From: DASPPM01 sp052143835
Lineage (GTDB): Bacteria; Pseudomonadota; Alphaproteobacteria; JACZXZ01
Length of the DNA: 64,000 nucleotides
NCBI GenBank assembly: GCA_052143835.1
Contig: JBKQRV010000020.1
Location: 3,179-67,178 of the forward strand
Direction: 5' to 3'
The notes below the pieces were generated by a model. The model was not told the DNA's origin. It ran no database searches and saw only the letters and a list, made by a program, of their open reading frames with translations. Below are positions 15,560 through 23,039 of the stretch, piece after piece. The position numbers and the translations under genes are program-made. Position 1 is the first letter of the stretch. Every line of letters begins with the position of its first letter.

Positions 15560-16663
15560 TTAGGCGTGCTCGTACCAACCCTTCGTTGCGGACACGATCC
15601 GAACGACCGAGAGCATCACCGGCACCTCGATGAGCACCCCGACGACGGTCGCGAGTGCAGCACCGGAGTTGAGGCCGAAGAGCGCTATCGCCGTGGCAAC
15701 GGCAAGCTCGAAGAAATTGCTGGCACCGATGAGGGCCGAGGGTCCGGCGACACAATGGGCGACACCGAGCGTCCGGTTCAGCCAATATGCGAGGCCCGCG
15801 TTCAGGTAGACTTGGATAAGGATCGGCACGGCCAGGAGCAGAATCACCAACGGCTGCCTCAGAATCTGCTCACCCTGGAAACCGAACAGCAGCACGAGCG
15901 TCGACAGAAGTGCCCCGAGCGATACCGGCCCAAGCCGCTTGAGCATGGCCGTGAGCCGCGCGGCACCGCCATGTGCCAGGAGGCCGCGGCGCCAAATCTG
16001 TGCTGCGATCACCGGCACCACGATATAGAGCAGCACCGAGAGGAATAGTGTCTGCCATGGTACCGCGATGGCGGAAAGCCCGAGCAGAAGCCCGACGAGC
16101 GGCGCAAAAGCGACGATCATGATGGCGTCGTTGAGCGCCACCTGGCTGAGCGTGAAGTGCGGTTCGCCCTCGACCAGATTGCTCCACACGAAGACCATCG
16201 CCGTGCAGGGTGCCGCTGCGAGCAGAATGAGGCCGGCGACGTAGGAGGAAAGCTGGCCCGAGGGCAGCAGGGGTGCGAAGAGATGAGCGATGAAAATCCA
16301 TGCGAGCAGGGCCATCGAGAAAGGCTTGACCGCCCAATTGATGAAGAGGGTAACACCGATGCCGCGCCAATGCTCCCGCACCTGATGCAGCGCGCCGAAA
16401 TCGACCTTGAGCAGCATCGGCACGATCATGAGCCAGACGAGCACGGCGACCGGCAGATTGACCTCTGCCACGGTGGCGCGGCCGAGAATCGCGAAGGGGG
16501 TCGGCATGAAGCGTCCGAGCGCAATGCCGGCCACGATGCAGAGCGCCACCCACAACGAGAGATAGCGTTCGACGACACCGAGATGGGCAGCTCGGCCGCG
16601 GCGCGCCGGTTCACCACGGAGAGCAGCGCCGGAGCGTGTTGGGGTTCCCGACTGGATCGTCAC
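15560..16663 (-). CDS. acr3: arsenite efflux transporter ACR3
   Basis: ACR3 expels arsenite across the inner membrane using the proton gradient. From the GTG at 16663 the protein has 367 residues and ten hydrophobic segments. The essential cysteine of the fourth helix is in LAAAPCTAMVFVWSNL, followed by the family segment HFTLSQVALNDAIM. Helix 9 carries GPSALIGASNFFELAVA. The GTG overlaps the arsC stop by GTGA, so efflux and arsenate reduction are coupled. Earlier ATG codons lie deep inside arsC and are rejected. Confidence 0.95.
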   Translation of the reverse strand: MTIQSGTPTRSGAALRGEPARRGRAAHLGVVERYLSLWVALCIVAGIALGRFMPTPFAILGRATVAEVNLPVAVLVWLMIVPMLLKVDFGALHQVREHWRGIGVTLFINWAVKPFSMALLAWIFIAHLFAPLLPSGQLSSYVAGLILLAAAPCTAMVFVWSNLVEGEPHFTLSQVALNDAIMIVAFAPLVGLLLGLSAIAVPWQTLFLSVLLYIVVPVIAAQIWRRGLLAHGGAARLTAMLKRLGPVSLGALLSTLVLLFGFQGEQILRQPLVILLLAVPILIQVYLNAGLAYWLNRTLGVAHCVAGPSALIGASNFFELAVATAIALFGLNSGAALATVVGVLIEVPVMLSVVRIVSATKGWYEHA

Positions 16664-17187
16664 GAGGCGCGCTCGACGGAGGATGTGTCGAGGACGGTAC
16701 GGCCAATCTCGTCGACCTTTTTCTTGAGCGCCAGCCGGTCGAGCGCCTCCATGCGCAAATTCACGAAAATCTTGATGCGGAACTCGAGCTCGCGGAGCGC
16801 GCGCCTGAAGGCGTCGCGTTTCTGCATCTCGGTCCCCTCGACCGCCACCGGATCGGCCAGGCCCCAGTGGGCGGTCACTGGCTGACCGGGCCAGACGGGG
16901 CACGGCTCATTTGCCGCCTGGTCGCATACGGTGAAGACGAGGTCCATCTCCGGCGCTCCCGGCTTGGCGAACTCGTCCCAGCTTTTGCTGCGCAGCCCTT
17001 CGGTCGGCAGCCTCAGCTTGGTCAGCAGCTCGAGGGCGTAGGGATGCGGTGCGGGCTTCGGGAAGCTCCCGGCGCTGAACGCGTTGAAGCGACCCTTGCC
17101 CCAGTGCCTGAGAAGCGACTCCGCGAGGATGCTCCTTGCGGAGTTCCCCGTGCATAAGAACAGCACGTTGAAGGTCTTCTTGCTCAT
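16660..17187 (-). CDS. arsC: arsenate reductase ArsC (thioredoxin/LMW-phosphatase type)
   Basis: This 175-residue enzyme reduces arsenate to arsenite, the form exported by ACR3. It belongs to the low-molecular-weight phosphatase fold: P-loop LCTGNSARS with nucleophile C12. C88 and C96 (VCDQAANEPC) are in position for the intramolecular disulfide relay known for S. aureus ArsC. The aspartate of the phosphatase fold would be in WGLADP. The ATG at 17187 is preferred to one at 17262, which lies in the 3' end of arsR 3. The gene is second in an arsR 3-arsC-acr3 operon. Confidence 0.94.
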   Translation of the reverse strand: MSKKTFNVLFLCTGNSARSILAESLLRHWGKGRFNAFSAGSFPKPAPHPYALELLTKLRLPTEGLRSKSWDEFAKPGAPEMDLVFTVCDQAANEPCPVWPGQPVTAHWGLADPVAVEGTEMQKRDAFRRALRELEFRIKIFVNLRMEALDRLALKKKVDEIGRTVLDTSSVERAS

Positions 17188-17230
17188 CGGGCGATCCTGG
17201 GCTTGAGTGCCGCCGGCCGACTTGGCCGGC

Positions 17231-17623
17231 TCAACGGCGCCGCGCGCGTGAAGGCGCTTCATGGTCTCGTATCCCCCTGGCTTTGGACCCGGCGGCGGCG
17301 GCTGCCGGCTCGCAGTCGGGAAGGCCGCATGCCGCCGGATGACCTCCGCAGCAGTTCTCGGTCAGGTAGGCGATGAGCGTCCGCACGCGCTCGAAGTCCG
17401 CGGAATAGACGAGCGACCGCCCGTCTCGCTCGGCATCGACGAGGCCGGCATGCTTGAGATGGCTTAGATGGAAGGAGAGGGTCGCCGGTGCGAGATTGAG
17501 ACGCTGGCCGATCTGGCCGGCGGCGATCCCGGCGGGCCCCGCTTCGACCAGGAGCCGGAAGATGTCGAGTCGCGTCTCGTGCGACAGGCCGGCGAGGGCC
17601 GCGAGCGCGTTTGTCTTTTCCAT
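17231..17623 (-). CDS. arsR: ArsR family regulator 3 (C-terminal CC...C type)
   Basis: A 130-residue ArsR/SmtB repressor, first gene of the arsC-acr3 operon. The winged helix covers about residues 8-80, with APATLSFHLSHLKHAGLV as recognition region. C91, C92 and C99 (ENCCGGHPAAC) closely mimic the C95/C96/C102 triad of the Acidithiobacillus ferrooxidans ArsR. Beyond residue 105 the tail is Ala/Arg-rich. ATG at 17623 lies two bases from a TTCGA palindrome and lacks a clear ribosome site; an in-frame ATG at 17659 is the alternative but would put the palindrome inside the gene. Confidence 0.9.
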   Translation of the reverse strand: MEKTNALAALAGLSHETRLDIFRLLVEAGPAGIAAGQIGQRLNLAPATLSFHLSHLKHAGLVDAERDGRSLVYSADFERVRTLIAYLTENCCGGHPAACGLPDCEPAAAAAGSKARGIRDHEAPSRARRR

Positions 17624-17625
17624 AT

Positions 17626-17641
17626 TTCGAGTATTGTCGAA
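17626..17641 (-). promoter_or_regulatory. ArsR-type operator at the arsR 3 start
   Basis: TTCGA-N6-TCGAA is a perfect 5-bp inverted repeat, extended by A/T-rich flanks, two bases upstream of the preferred arsR 3 start codon. Its placement parallels the arsR 2 operator and suggests autoregulation with a very short or absent leader. Confidence 0.5.
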
Positions 17642-17708
17642 TTTTCTGATCATTGTCAACGGCGGCCCTTCGATATTGCGGGACCATCGGGCTCAGACGC
17701 GCTCCGAC

Positions 17709-17843
17709 CGCATCCATCCCGAAGCAATGGCGCCGATCATCCCCAACTACAAGCAAACCTGGGGCAACATCCGCAAGATCGCCTCCGCCCCCGAGGTGAC
17801 CAAGCAGCTCACATTCAAGTCGCACGATTATCGCGCATCGTAG
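17709..17843 (+). pseudogene. possible 3' remnant of a truncated gene
   Basis: This stretch encodes a protein-like tail (reading from MAPIIPNYKQTWGNIRK through KQLTFKSHDYRAS to a stop at 17843) with a balanced amino-acid composition. Further upstream the same frame runs antisense into arsR 3 and loses protein character. I do not recognise the family. It may be the end of a gene cut by arrival of the arsenic block. The 269 bases between arsR 3 and the next gene hold nothing else. Confidence 0.3.
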
Positions 17844-17892
17844 CGCTTCCCCCGACGCGCCGCGCGGGCCTCCCCGGGGCTCGCGCGGCGTT

Positions 17893-18423
17893 CTACCTGA
17901 TCTCGATCTGGTGGGCGAGCGTCTTGCCGTCGGACCAGGTCAGCTGCGTGAAGCCGAGCAGCTTGCAGAGATCGAAGAAGTTGTAGACGGCGCTGACCGA
18001 GTTCTCCTTGAAGTAGGGCGTGAGCCGCGCGATCGCGGTCAGCATGGCGAAGAGCGCGCGCGCCCGATAGAGCGTGTTGTAGGCGCTGTCGGTGATCGCG
18101 ACAATGATCAGCCTGTTGGCCTCGTCCCCCTTGGCGTACATGATGAACTGCGGCGCATAGTGGTAGGTCAGCATTTCCTGCGTCATGCCGGTGACGAAGC
18201 CGAGGCGGCGCTCGCGCGTGGAGTCGGCGAGCGTGGTCGCGACCGAGCGATAGACCTCGCGCGACTGCGGCGGGGGGTAATAGTAGTTGGCGTCCCGGTC
18301 GCTGCCGGAGCGCTCGGCTTCCGCGGCCGGTGCGGTCGTTTGCGCCCGTGCCTCGGCTAACATCCCGGCGCCGGCCAGTGCCAGGAGTGTGAGCGCGAGC
18401 ATCCTCGAAAGCCATTCGGTCAT
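17893..18423 (-). CDS. exported protein of unknown function
   Basis: The 176-residue protein has a Sec signal peptide (about 1-27, core LALTLLALAGAGML, cleavage near EARA-QT). The mature part starts with an acidic low-complexity stretch, then YYYPPPQSREVY, GFVTGMTQEMLTY and YAKGDEANRLIIVAITD. It contains no enzyme motif I can name. Similar exported proteins occur widely in alphaproteobacteria without a known role. The start at 18423 is chosen because it begins the signal peptide; an upstream in-frame ATG at 18492 would put charged residues ahead of it. It is divergent from nadK. Confidence 0.75.
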   Translation of the reverse strand: MTEWLSRMLALTLLALAGAGMLAEARAQTTAPAAEAERSGSDRDANYYYPPPQSREVYRSVATTLADSTRERRLGFVTGMTQEMLTYHYAPQFIMYAKGDEANRLIIVAITDSAYNTLYRARALFAMLTAIARLTPYFKENSVSAVYNFFDLCKLLGFTQLTWSDGKTLAHQIEIR

Positions 18424-18596
18424 TGCGATCCCCTCGGCTTGACGCCCGGCCACGATGAGCCGGAGCCGCATCCTTGGCAAGACCCGGGACAATTCTTCCG
18501 CCGCTCGCCCCTCGTCGCGATTTGCCTTCGGGAAGGCCCCTATGGCGCGCCGCGGCGGCTGGCTATACTCGCTTCCCCCTTCCCGATGGAGCCGCC

Positions 18597-19367
18597 ATGG
18601 CCGCCACGCCGAAGCTCGCCTTCCTCGCCTCAGAGACGGAAAAGGCCAAGGACGCCTTGCGGCGCCTCGTGGCGCGCTACGGCAACGTCCCGATCGAGGA
18701 GGCCGATGCGATCGTTCCCTTGGGCGGGGACGGCTTCATGCTCGAATCCCTCCATCGCTATATGGGCCTCAAGAAGCCGATCTACGGCATGCAGCGCGGC
18801 TCGATCGGCTTCCTGATGAACGAGTACCGCGAGGAACGGCTGCCGCGGCGCGTGGCTCTCGCGCAGGGCTACAAGCTCCATCCGCTGCGCATGAAGGTGC
18901 TCACACTCTCGGGCAACCGCATCCAGGCGCTCGCCATCAACGAGGTCTCCCTTCTGCGCGAGACGCGTCAGAGCGCCAAGCTCCGGATCGACGTCGACGG
19001 CGTCACCCGCTTGGACGAGCTCATCTGCGACGGCATCCTCATCTCGACCCCCGCCGGGAGTACCGCCTACAATCTTTCCGCGCACGGCCCGATCATTCCG
19101 CTGGGCTCGGGCGTGCTCGCGCTGACGCCGATTTGTCCCTTCCGCCCGCGCCGCTGGCGCGGCGCGCTCTTGCCGCAATCGGCCAAGGTGAAGTTCCGCA
19201 TCCTCGAGGCCGAGAAGCGACCGGTGAGTGCGGTCGCCGATTACACGGAAGCGCGCGACGTCGTGGAGGTCGAGGTCGCCGAGGACCGCAAAGTCAGCTT
19301 GACTTTGCTCTTCGACCCCGAGCACAACCTCGAGGAACGGATTCTCAAGGAGCAGTTCGGATCCTAG
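18597..19367 (+). CDS. nadK: NAD kinase
   Basis: NAD kinase phosphorylates NAD to NADP with ATP or polyphosphate. The 256-residue protein has the GGDG motif (43-46 in PLGGDGFML), the NE/N motif in AINEVSLLRE and the glycine-rich STPAGSTAYNLSAHGPI segment that binds the substrate. It is about 30-40 residues shorter than many NadK proteins, in line with the compact alphaproteobacterial forms. The ATG at 18597 follows a GGAG ribosome site; a TATACT hexamer at 18564-18569 could be the -10 box. argE-like and aspartoacylase-like genes follow closely on the same strand. Confidence 0.93.
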   Translation: MAATPKLAFLASETEKAKDALRRLVARYGNVPIEEADAIVPLGGDGFMLESLHRYMGLKKPIYGMQRGSIGFLMNEYREERLPRRVALAQGYKLHPLRMKVLTLSGNRIQALAINEVSLLRETRQSAKLRIDVDGVTRLDELICDGILISTPAGSTAYNLSAHGPIIPLGSGVLALTPICPFRPRRWRGALLPQSAKVKFRILEAEKRPVSAVADYTEARDVVEVEVAEDRKVSLTLLFDPEHNLEERILKEQFGS

Positions 19368-19380
19368 CTGCAATGCGATC

Positions 19381-20547
19381 ATGAGCACGCCGCGTCCCAG
19401 GAGCCGCGAATGGATCGAGCGGCTCATCGCCTTCCCGACCGTGAGCCGGGATTCGAATCTCGCCCTCATCGAGTGCGTGCGCGACTTTCTCGCGGGCCTT
19501 GGCGTCCAAGCCCTCCTCGTCCACGACGAGAGCGGGAAGAAGGCCAACCTCTACGCCACGCTCGGCCCGAGGGACCGCCCGGGCATCATGCTCTCGGGCC
19601 ACACCGACGTGGTTTCCGTCGACGGCCAGGACTGGCAGAGCGACCCCTTCGCCCTCGTCGAGCGCGAGGGCAGGCTCTACGGCCGCGGGGTGAGCGACAT
19701 GAAGTCCTTCATCGCTGTCGTGCTCGCCTTCGTGCCGCGCTTCCTCGAGCGCAAGCTCAAGACGCCGATCCACCTGGCCTTCTCCTACGACGAGGAGGTG
19801 GGCTGCCTGGGCGTGCGCCGGCTCATCGCCCAGTTCGACGCGATGCCGGTCCGCCCCGCCTTCTGCATCGTGGGCGAGCCGACGCTCATGCAGGTGGTGC
19901 GCGGGCACAAGGGCAAGCTCGGCTGCCGCTGCGCGGTGCGCGGCCTCGAATCGCACTCGGCCCTCACCCATCGCGGCGTTAATGCGGTCGAGTTGGCCGC
20001 CGAGATCATCGTCCATCTGCGGCGCATGAGGAAACGCATCGAGAAGACGGGGCCCTTCGACGACGGCTTCGATCCGCCCTACACCACCGTGCACACGGGC
20101 GTGGTGCGCGGCGGCACCCAGCTCAACATCGTGCCGCGCGATTGCGTCTTCGATTTCGAGTTCCGCACGCTGCCCCCCGAGAATCCCCATCTGCTCCTCG
20201 ACGAGATCAAGAGCTTCGCCGAGCGCCAACTCCTGCCCGAGATGAAGACGGTCACGGCCGAGGCCGCCATTCACTGGGAGACGCTCTCGGACTCGCCCGG
20301 CCTCGACACCGACGAGGAGGCCGCGGTCACGCGCCTCGTCAAGCAGCTCACCGGCGGCAACAGCACGGGCAAGGTCTCCTTCGGCACCGAGGCGGGGCTC
20401 TTCTCCGACGCGCAGATCCCGACCGTCGTCTGCGGCCCCGGCTCGATCGAGCAGGCCCACAAGCCCGACGAGTGGGTGGCGCTCGAGCAGATCGCGCGCT
20501 GCGAGGCGTTCATGGAGCGCCTCGTCGAGCACGTCGCGCGCGGCTGA
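19381..20547 (+). CDS. argE: acetylornithine deacetylase (ArgE, M20 family)
   Basis: A 388-residue M20 metallohydrolase that would remove acetyl from N-acetylornithine in arginine synthesis. Metal and catalytic residues are visible: H74 and D76 in SGHTDVVSV, D107 in GRGVSDMKSF, E138/E139 in YDEEVGCLG and E166 in VGEPTLMQV. A dimerisation domain occupies about 180-290, and the late histidine is in EQAHKPDEWV. Family resemblance is strongest to ArgE, but M20 enzymes with other N-acyl amino acid substrates look alike. It starts 13 bases after nadK. Confidence 0.85.
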   Translation: MSTPRPRSREWIERLIAFPTVSRDSNLALIECVRDFLAGLGVQALLVHDESGKKANLYATLGPRDRPGIMLSGHTDVVSVDGQDWQSDPFALVEREGRLYGRGVSDMKSFIAVVLAFVPRFLERKLKTPIHLAFSYDEEVGCLGVRRLIAQFDAMPVRPAFCIVGEPTLMQVVRGHKGKLGCRCAVRGLESHSALTHRGVNAVELAAEIIVHLRRMRKRIEKTGPFDDGFDPPYTTVHTGVVRGGTQLNIVPRDCVFDFEFRTLPPENPHLLLDEIKSFAERQLLPEMKTVTAEAAIHWETLSDSPGLDTDEEAAVTRLVKQLTGGNSTGKVSFGTEAGLFSDAQIPTVVCGPGSIEQAHKPDEWVALEQIARCEAFMERLVEHVARG

Positions 20548-20574
20548 GCCCGCCATGGGCGCGCTTTATCCGAG

Positions 20575-21534
20575 ATGAGCCCGCCCGCGAGGCTGAGCCC
20601 GCCGGACATCGCGCGTTGGCAGAGCGGCAACGCCGGAATCGAATACGTCCACCGCCGGCAGGGCCGCGAGGCCGGTCCCCATGTGCTGATGACGGCCCTC
20701 ATGCACGGGAACGAGGCCTGCGGTGCCGCCGCACTCGACCGCCTGCTTGCCGCCGCGTTGGCACCTTCGCGCGGCACCTTGACGCTCGCCTTCGCCAATG
20801 TCGCGGCCTACGCCCGCATCGATCCCAAGCGGCCGGACCAGGGGCGCTTCGTCGACGAGGACATGAACCGCCTCTGGTCCAAAGACAAGCTCGACGGGCC
20901 GCAAGGCAGCGTCGAGCTCGCGCGCGCGCGCGCGCTCAGGCCCTTGGCGGACGCCGCCGATTATCTCCTCGATCTCCATTCGATGATGGATGGAACGGCA
21001 GCGCTCGCACTCTCCGGGGCCGCGGCGAAGGGCCTGCACCTCGCGCGACGCGTGGGCTATCCCGCGACCGTCGTCGCCGATGCCGGCCACGCCGGCGGCG
21101 TGCGCTTGCGCGACTATGACGGCTTCGGCGCGGCCACGGGCGAGAAGGCTGCACTTCTCGTCGAATGCGGCCAGCATTTCGACGCCGCGAGTGCGGCGGT
21201 CGCCTTCGAGGCGGCGCTGCGCTTCCTCGCCGCACTCGACATGCTCGATCCCGCCGTTGCCGCCGAGCATCTCTCGTCAGGGCCGCTTCCCCCCCAGCGC
21301 TTCATCGAGGTGACGCACGTCGTCACCATCGCGAGCGACGATTTCGCCTTCGCGCGGCCGTGCCGCAGCCTCGAGACGATCGCCGAGGTGGGCACCCTCA
21401 TCGCGCGCGACGGCGTGCGCGAGGTGCGGACCCCTTACGACGATTGCGTGCCGATCATGCCGGCGCGCACGCTCAAGCCAGGACTCACGGCCGTGCGCCT
21501 GGGACGCGTCGTGGCCTCACCCGCCGCGGCGTGA
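20575..21534 (+). CDS. succinylglutamate desuccinylase/aspartoacylase family hydrolase
   Basis: A 319-residue zinc carboxypeptidase-fold enzyme. Zinc ligands are H44 and E47 in MHGNEACG and H135 in LDLHSMMDG; R99 lies in the substrate motif VDEDMNRLW. The C-terminal domain (about 225-319) is the barrel-sandwich region typical of AstE/AspA. Members remove acyl groups from N-acylated amino acids or related amides. Its place after an ArgE-like deacetylase suggests a small N-acyl amino acid module, although the natural substrate is unknown. Confidence 0.82.
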   Translation: MSPPARLSPPDIARWQSGNAGIEYVHRRQGREAGPHVLMTALMHGNEACGAAALDRLLAAALAPSRGTLTLAFANVAAYARIDPKRPDQGRFVDEDMNRLWSKDKLDGPQGSVELARARALRPLADAADYLLDLHSMMDGTAALALSGAAAKGLHLARRVGYPATVVADAGHAGGVRLRDYDGFGAATGEKAALLVECGQHFDAASAAVAFEAALRFLAALDMLDPAVAAEHLSSGPLPPQRFIEVTHVVTIASDDFAFARPCRSLETIAEVGTLIARDGVREVRTPYDDCVPIMPARTLKPGLTAVRLGRVVASPAAA

Positions 21535-21601
21535 GGGAGCGCGCGGAGCCTCTTATCCGGCACGGCGGCGGCGGCGCCTCCTGCGGCGCCGGACGCGAGG
21601 G

Positions 21602-21706
21602 CGAATTCAGGGGTTTGGGGCTGTGACGGTTCGGGCCAATTGGCGGGTGATCTTTCGCTTTGCCGACCGCGACGTGGTGGACGTCGATTACGTCGATTAC
21701 CATTGA
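21602..21706 (+). pseudogene. higB: truncated higB toxin remnant
   Basis: The frame ending at the TGA at 21704-21706 encodes about the last 34 residues of a HigB/RelE toxin, with the recognisable GAVTVRANWRVIFRFADRD core and the terminal DVDYVDYH. Upstream the same frame stays open but turns into an arginine run with no homology and no plausible start, so the N-terminal half has been lost. The intact higA antitoxin begins 14 bases downstream, the normal higBA arrangement. Confidence 0.75.
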
Positions 21707-21720
21707 AGGGAGATTGTGCC

Positions 21721-22002
21721 ATGCCGATGAAGAACCCGCCCCATCCGGGCGGCTTTGTGCTGCGCCAGTGCATTGAACCTTTGGGCTTGACCATCACTGC
21801 CGCCGCCGTGGCACTTGGCGTCACGCGCACCACCTTGTCGGAACTGGTGAACGGGCGGCGCGGAGTTTCTCCCGAAATGGCCGTCAGGCTGTCCAAGGTG
21901 TTCGGCGGCAGTGCCGAAAGCTGGCTCGTGCAACAGGCGCGGTACGACCTCGCACAGGTCAGGGCCGACGCGATAAAGTTCAAGCGCCTGGAAATGGCTT
22001 AA
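21721..22002 (+). CDS. higA: HigA family antitoxin (orphan)
   Basis: A 93-residue addiction-module antitoxin with the family opening NPPHPGGFVLRQCIEPLGLT and a central helix-turn-helix (LGVTRTTLSELVNGRRGVS, about 38-56). HigA neutralises HigB and represses their operon. The cognate higB directly upstream survives only as a C-terminal fragment, so this antitoxin seems to be orphaned. It could persist as a repressor or protect against related toxins. The ATG at 21721 is chosen because it begins the conserved HigA sequence and follows a GGGAGA ribosome site. Confidence 0.9.
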   Translation: MPMKNPPHPGGFVLRQCIEPLGLTITAAAVALGVTRTTLSELVNGRRGVSPEMAVRLSKVFGGSAESWLVQQARYDLAQVRADAIKFKRLEMA

Positions 22003-22077
22003 GCCGCCATTGCGCTGGGCCTGCGCCGCCGTCGAGCCTTCACCATGCAGACGCTTGCGGCGCCGCAACGAGGCGTC

Positions 22078-22107
22078 TTGACAAGTATAGTACTAAGTAT
22101 CATACTT
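22078..22107 (+). promoter_or_regulatory. promoter with overlapping palindromic operators for the second TA pair
   Basis: TTGACA (22078-22083) is followed after 17 bases by CATACT (22101-22106). AAGTATCATACTT (22095-22107) is a perfect palindrome around a central C and covers the -10 box; a second, weaker AGTA-TAG-TACT repeat (22084-22094) fills the spacer. This is the arrangement expected for antitoxin autorepression. Confidence 0.65.
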
Positions 22108-22140
22108 TTGCGGTCAGACTCGGGATTTGTCTGAGAGTGA

Positions 22141-22524
22141 ATGCGGATATTCAAAAGCAAGGTCTTCAACCGCTTTGCCCGCAAGGCTGGGCTCGCCGAT
22201 TCAGCCCTGCGTAAGTCGATTTTGAAAGCCGGGCGCGGCCTGATAGATGCCGATCTCGAAGGCGGTGTCATCAAACAGAGGGTCGCCCGGCCCGGTGAAG
22301 GGCAGGCCGGCGGCTTTACGACCGTCATCCTGTTTCGGGCAAAGGATCGCGCTGTTTTCGTCTATGGCTTTGCAAAAAACGAACGCGACAACATCAGAGA
22401 CGATGAGTTAACAGAATTCAAAAACCTCGCGGCGCTGATGCTCGCTTACAGCGACGACGAAATTGCGAGAGCAATTGAAAGCGGGGCATTGATCGAGGTG
22501 AGCGATGAGCAAACAGTATCGTAG
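22141..22524 (+). CDS. RelE/HigB-type toxin of a type II TA pair
   Basis: A 127-residue basic protein of the RelE-like family that is annotated as HigB2-type (mRNA interferase acting at the ribosome). It begins MRIFKSKVFNRFARK, has a central AGRGLIDADLEGGVIKQRV segment and a strand FTTVILFRAKDRAVFVYGF, followed by AKNERDNI. The toxin precedes and overlaps its antitoxin by 20 bases, which is usual for higBA. Codon use is more AT-rich than in neighbouring metabolic genes. A promoter/operator lies 34 bases upstream. Confidence 0.88.
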   Translation: MRIFKSKVFNRFARKAGLADSALRKSILKAGRGLIDADLEGGVIKQRVARPGEGQAGGFTTVILFRAKDRAVFVYGFAKNERDNIRDDELTEFKNLAALMLAYSDDEIARAIESGALIEVSDEQTVS

Positions 22525-22822
22525 CCGCATCATGGCGGCGATCCATGAAACCGCCGAAGACCTGCATGCTGCTGGCCTGGTGGACAAGCGTACGATGCGC
22601 AAGTTTGACGATGCCTGTCTGACGCCGGTCCGCCCCCTGTCGGCCGGAGAGATTCGCGCGCTCCGCGAACGCGAGGGTGCGAGCCAGGCTGTCTTTGCCC
22701 GCTATCTGAACGTGACGACCGGCCTTGTGAGCCAATGGGAACGCGGCCAGAAACATCCCCAGGGCGCCTCGCTCAAGCTACTGGCTCTTGTCGCCAGAGG
22801 GGGCCTTGAGTCCGTGGCCTAG
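22505..22822 (+). CDS. HTH antitoxin of the second TA pair
   Basis: A 105-residue antitoxin with an N-terminal region that probably wraps the toxin and a C-terminal Xre-type helix-turn-helix (SQAVFARYLNVTTGLVSQWERGQKHPQG, spread over about 60-88). It resembles HigA2/YgiT-less and NadS-like transcriptional antitoxins. It overlaps the toxin gene by 20 bases. The 217 bases after it hold only a 34-codon frame at 22832-22936 that lacks a usable ribosome site; I see no gene there. Confidence 0.88.
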   Translation: MSKQYRSRIMAAIHETAEDLHAAGLVDKRTMRKFDDACLTPVRPLSAGEIRALREREGASQAVFARYLNVTTGLVSQWERGQKHPQGASLKLLALVARGGLESVA

Positions 22823-23039
22823 TGATTGAGGATGGCTACCAATAAACGTGTCGTCAATATAGTCCGCAACATAGTCTGCAACCTCAGCCTCGGTTTCCTG
22901 CTGTACGTGCCGTATAAGTCGATTGCAATGCTCTAAAGTCGCCGTCCATCCAACTTTCGGCCGGCCCGGTCGACGGAGTGAGCACGACAGCTGCCTTCAC
23001 GCAGTTGCCGCGAGTGGAGAAAGAAGCGTCTTCCTCGAC

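Noticed and set aside
22832..22936. A 34-codon frame downstream of the second antitoxin
   Set aside because: The GAGG abuts the ATG too closely for a ribosome site and no conservation can be judged; kept only as a note.
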